20,877 nt of DNA from Haplomitrium mnioides. Taxonomy: Eukaryota; Marchantiophyta; Haplomitriopsida; Calobryales. How positions within the stretch are numbered: the stretch's first letter is position 1; the number at the start of each line of letters is the position of its first letter. The translations under genes were made by a program, and so were the position numbers. The notes under the pieces are model-generated. The model saw only the letters and a program-made list of their open reading frames with translations, was not told the origin of the DNA and made no database searches. The DNA lies in NCBI GenBank assembly GCA_049999725.1, contig JBNGIS010016661.1:1-20877 (forward strand). The letters are read 5' to 3'. Shown one piece after another: positions 20,103-20,877 of the stretch.

Positions 20103-20877
20103 TCTAATATAAATGTTATCCCAGAGGGTATATCACCTAGCCAAAATGGCCGAAGCTACAAAAGTATGTGTAAGTGTATGTGTATTACTCTACTAGAGTC
20201 GAATATAAATGTTATCCCAGAGGGGCTATCACTTGGCCAGAATGGGCGTAGCTACAAAAGTATGTGTAAGTGTATGTGTAATACTCTAGTGGAGTCTAAT
20301 ATAAATGTTATACAAAAATGGCTATCACTTGGCCAGAATGGCCGTAGCTACAAAAATCTGTGTGAGTGTATGTGTATTACTCTACTGGGGTCTAATATAA
20401 ATGTTTTCCGAGAGGGGCTATCACAGAGCCTGAATGGCCGTAGCTACAAAAGTATGTGTAAGTGTGTGTGTTTTCATCCACTCGAGTCTAGAATAGCCGT
20501 AGCTACAAAAGTCTATGTAAGTGTATGTGCATTACTCTACTGGAGTCTAATATAAATGTTATCCAAAAGGGCATATCACTTGGCCAGAATGGTTGTAGCT
20601 ACAAAAGTGTGTGTAAGTGTATGTGTATTACTCTACTGGAGTCTAATATAAATGTTATCCCAGAAAAGCTATCACTTGGCCAGTATAACCGTAACTACAA
20701 AAGTATGTGTAAGTGTATGTGTAATACTCTACTCGAGTCCAATATAAATGTTATCCCAGAGGGGCTATCACTTGGCGAGAATGTCCGTAGCTACAAAAGT
20801 ATGTGTAAGTGTGTGTGTAACTCTCGAATGGAGTCTAATATAAATGTTATCCTAGAGGAGCTATCACTTGGCCACAA
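20103..20877 (+). repeat. Right-hand satellite tail, array not ended
   Basis: About eight monomers continue in phase and run off the window. They do not follow A or B order closely. One is broken: after an unusual GTTTTCATCCACTCGAG stretch near 20,470, GTCTA joins directly to GAATAGCCGTAGC at about 20,490, a loss of about 37 bases. Otherwise only satellite is seen. Confidence 0.85.

Larger units (their letters stand above)
81..20877 (+). repeat. 96-bp tandem satellite array, about 215 monomers
   Basis: The same unit recurs head-to-tail, always in one orientation. Numbering from the G of GTCTAATATA, landmarks are TATAAAT near 7-13, a variable CCNAG near 20-23, AGGGGCTATCACTT near 24-37, GGCC-AGAAT-GGCC near 39-51, the palindrome GTAGCTAC near 51-58, a block of GT-rich hexamers near 63-86 and CTCTACTNGA near 87-96. 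Monomer starts in the right half fall on an exact 96-base ladder (for example 14,142, 14,238, 14,334, 14,430, 14,526, 14,622). No gene interrupts the array. I do not recognise it as a named satellite. It has no CENP-B-box-like motif that I can see, so a centromeric role is not supported from sequence alone. The array continues past the right end of the window. Confidence 0.97.

Noticed and set aside
81-20877. CRISPR array
   Set aside because: The units are contiguous 96-bp monomers without unique spacers, and diversity lies inside the repeat. There are no cas genes.
81-20877. TATAAAT in each monomer as a promoter
   Set aside because: The motif is part of the AT-rich conserved start of every monomer. 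No downstream gene or initiator context supports promoter function.
81-20877. Coding sequence on the minus strand
   Set aside because: All three reverse frames of the consensus contain stops (for example from CTCTACT and GTAGCTAC), so no long reverse frame exists.
81-20877. Telomeric repeat, 5S rRNA or tRNA cluster, or histone repeat unit
   Set aside because: The monomer contains no TTAGGG-like run, no internal A/B-box promoter pair that I can recognise, and no foldable tRNA or 5S core. A 96-bp unit is too short for those gene repeats.

Overview
This window is essentially one long tandem satellite array. From about position 81 to the last base, apart from a 10-N gap at 10,307-10,316, every stretch is a copy of one AT-rich monomer whose usual length is 96 bp. 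I estimate roughly 215 head-to-tail copies in the same orientation. I found no protein gene, tRNA, rRNA, CRISPR array, transposase or reverse transcriptase. Hundreds of diverged tandem copies arranged in higher-order repeats point to a nuclear eukaryotic genome (heterochromatin, pericentromere, subtelomere or similar). The species cannot be named from the sequence.

Layout. Positions 1-80 are not clear satellite and probably hold the left edge of the array or a strongly decayed monomer. Positions 86-1,235 are a 10-monomer higher-order unit, here called type A. Positions 1,236-10,306 (type C) are a more diverged mosaic in which 97-bp monomers with an extra base in the AATGGCC region are mixed with 96-bp ones, and which carries several local duplications. 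The N gap follows. From 10,317 to the end the monomers are almost all exactly 96 bp and form an alternating pattern: a partial B unit (11,084-11,467), A2 (11,564-12,427), B1 (12,428-13,853), linking monomers, A3 (14,142-15,101), B2 (15,102-16,731), B3 (16,732-18,470), seven linking monomers, A4 (19,143-20,102), then a tail that runs off the window still in satellite.

Two higher-order repeats (HORs) can be read directly from diagnostic variants. HOR-A has 10 monomers (960 bp; A4 is exactly 960 bp, and A3 is exactly 864 bp = 9 x 96). HOR-B has 18 monomers (1,728 bp; B3 is complete, B2 lacks one monomer, B1 lacks three). The copies differ mainly by whole-monomer losses plus a few small indels, as expected of unequal exchange.

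Because 96 is a multiple of 3 and the consensus has no stop in one forward frame, long open frames (up to 392 codons) run through the right half. I do not regard them as genes: diagnostic in-frame stops recur at the same HOR positions, the most variable sites include a second codon position, and the left half is frame-shifted by the 97-bp monomers. The most speculative observation is that each monomer carries a GTAAGT donor-like site and a CTAAT plus CAG acceptor-like site, dividing it into a 51-bp intron-like part and a 45-bp exon-like part that would be open in phase 0.
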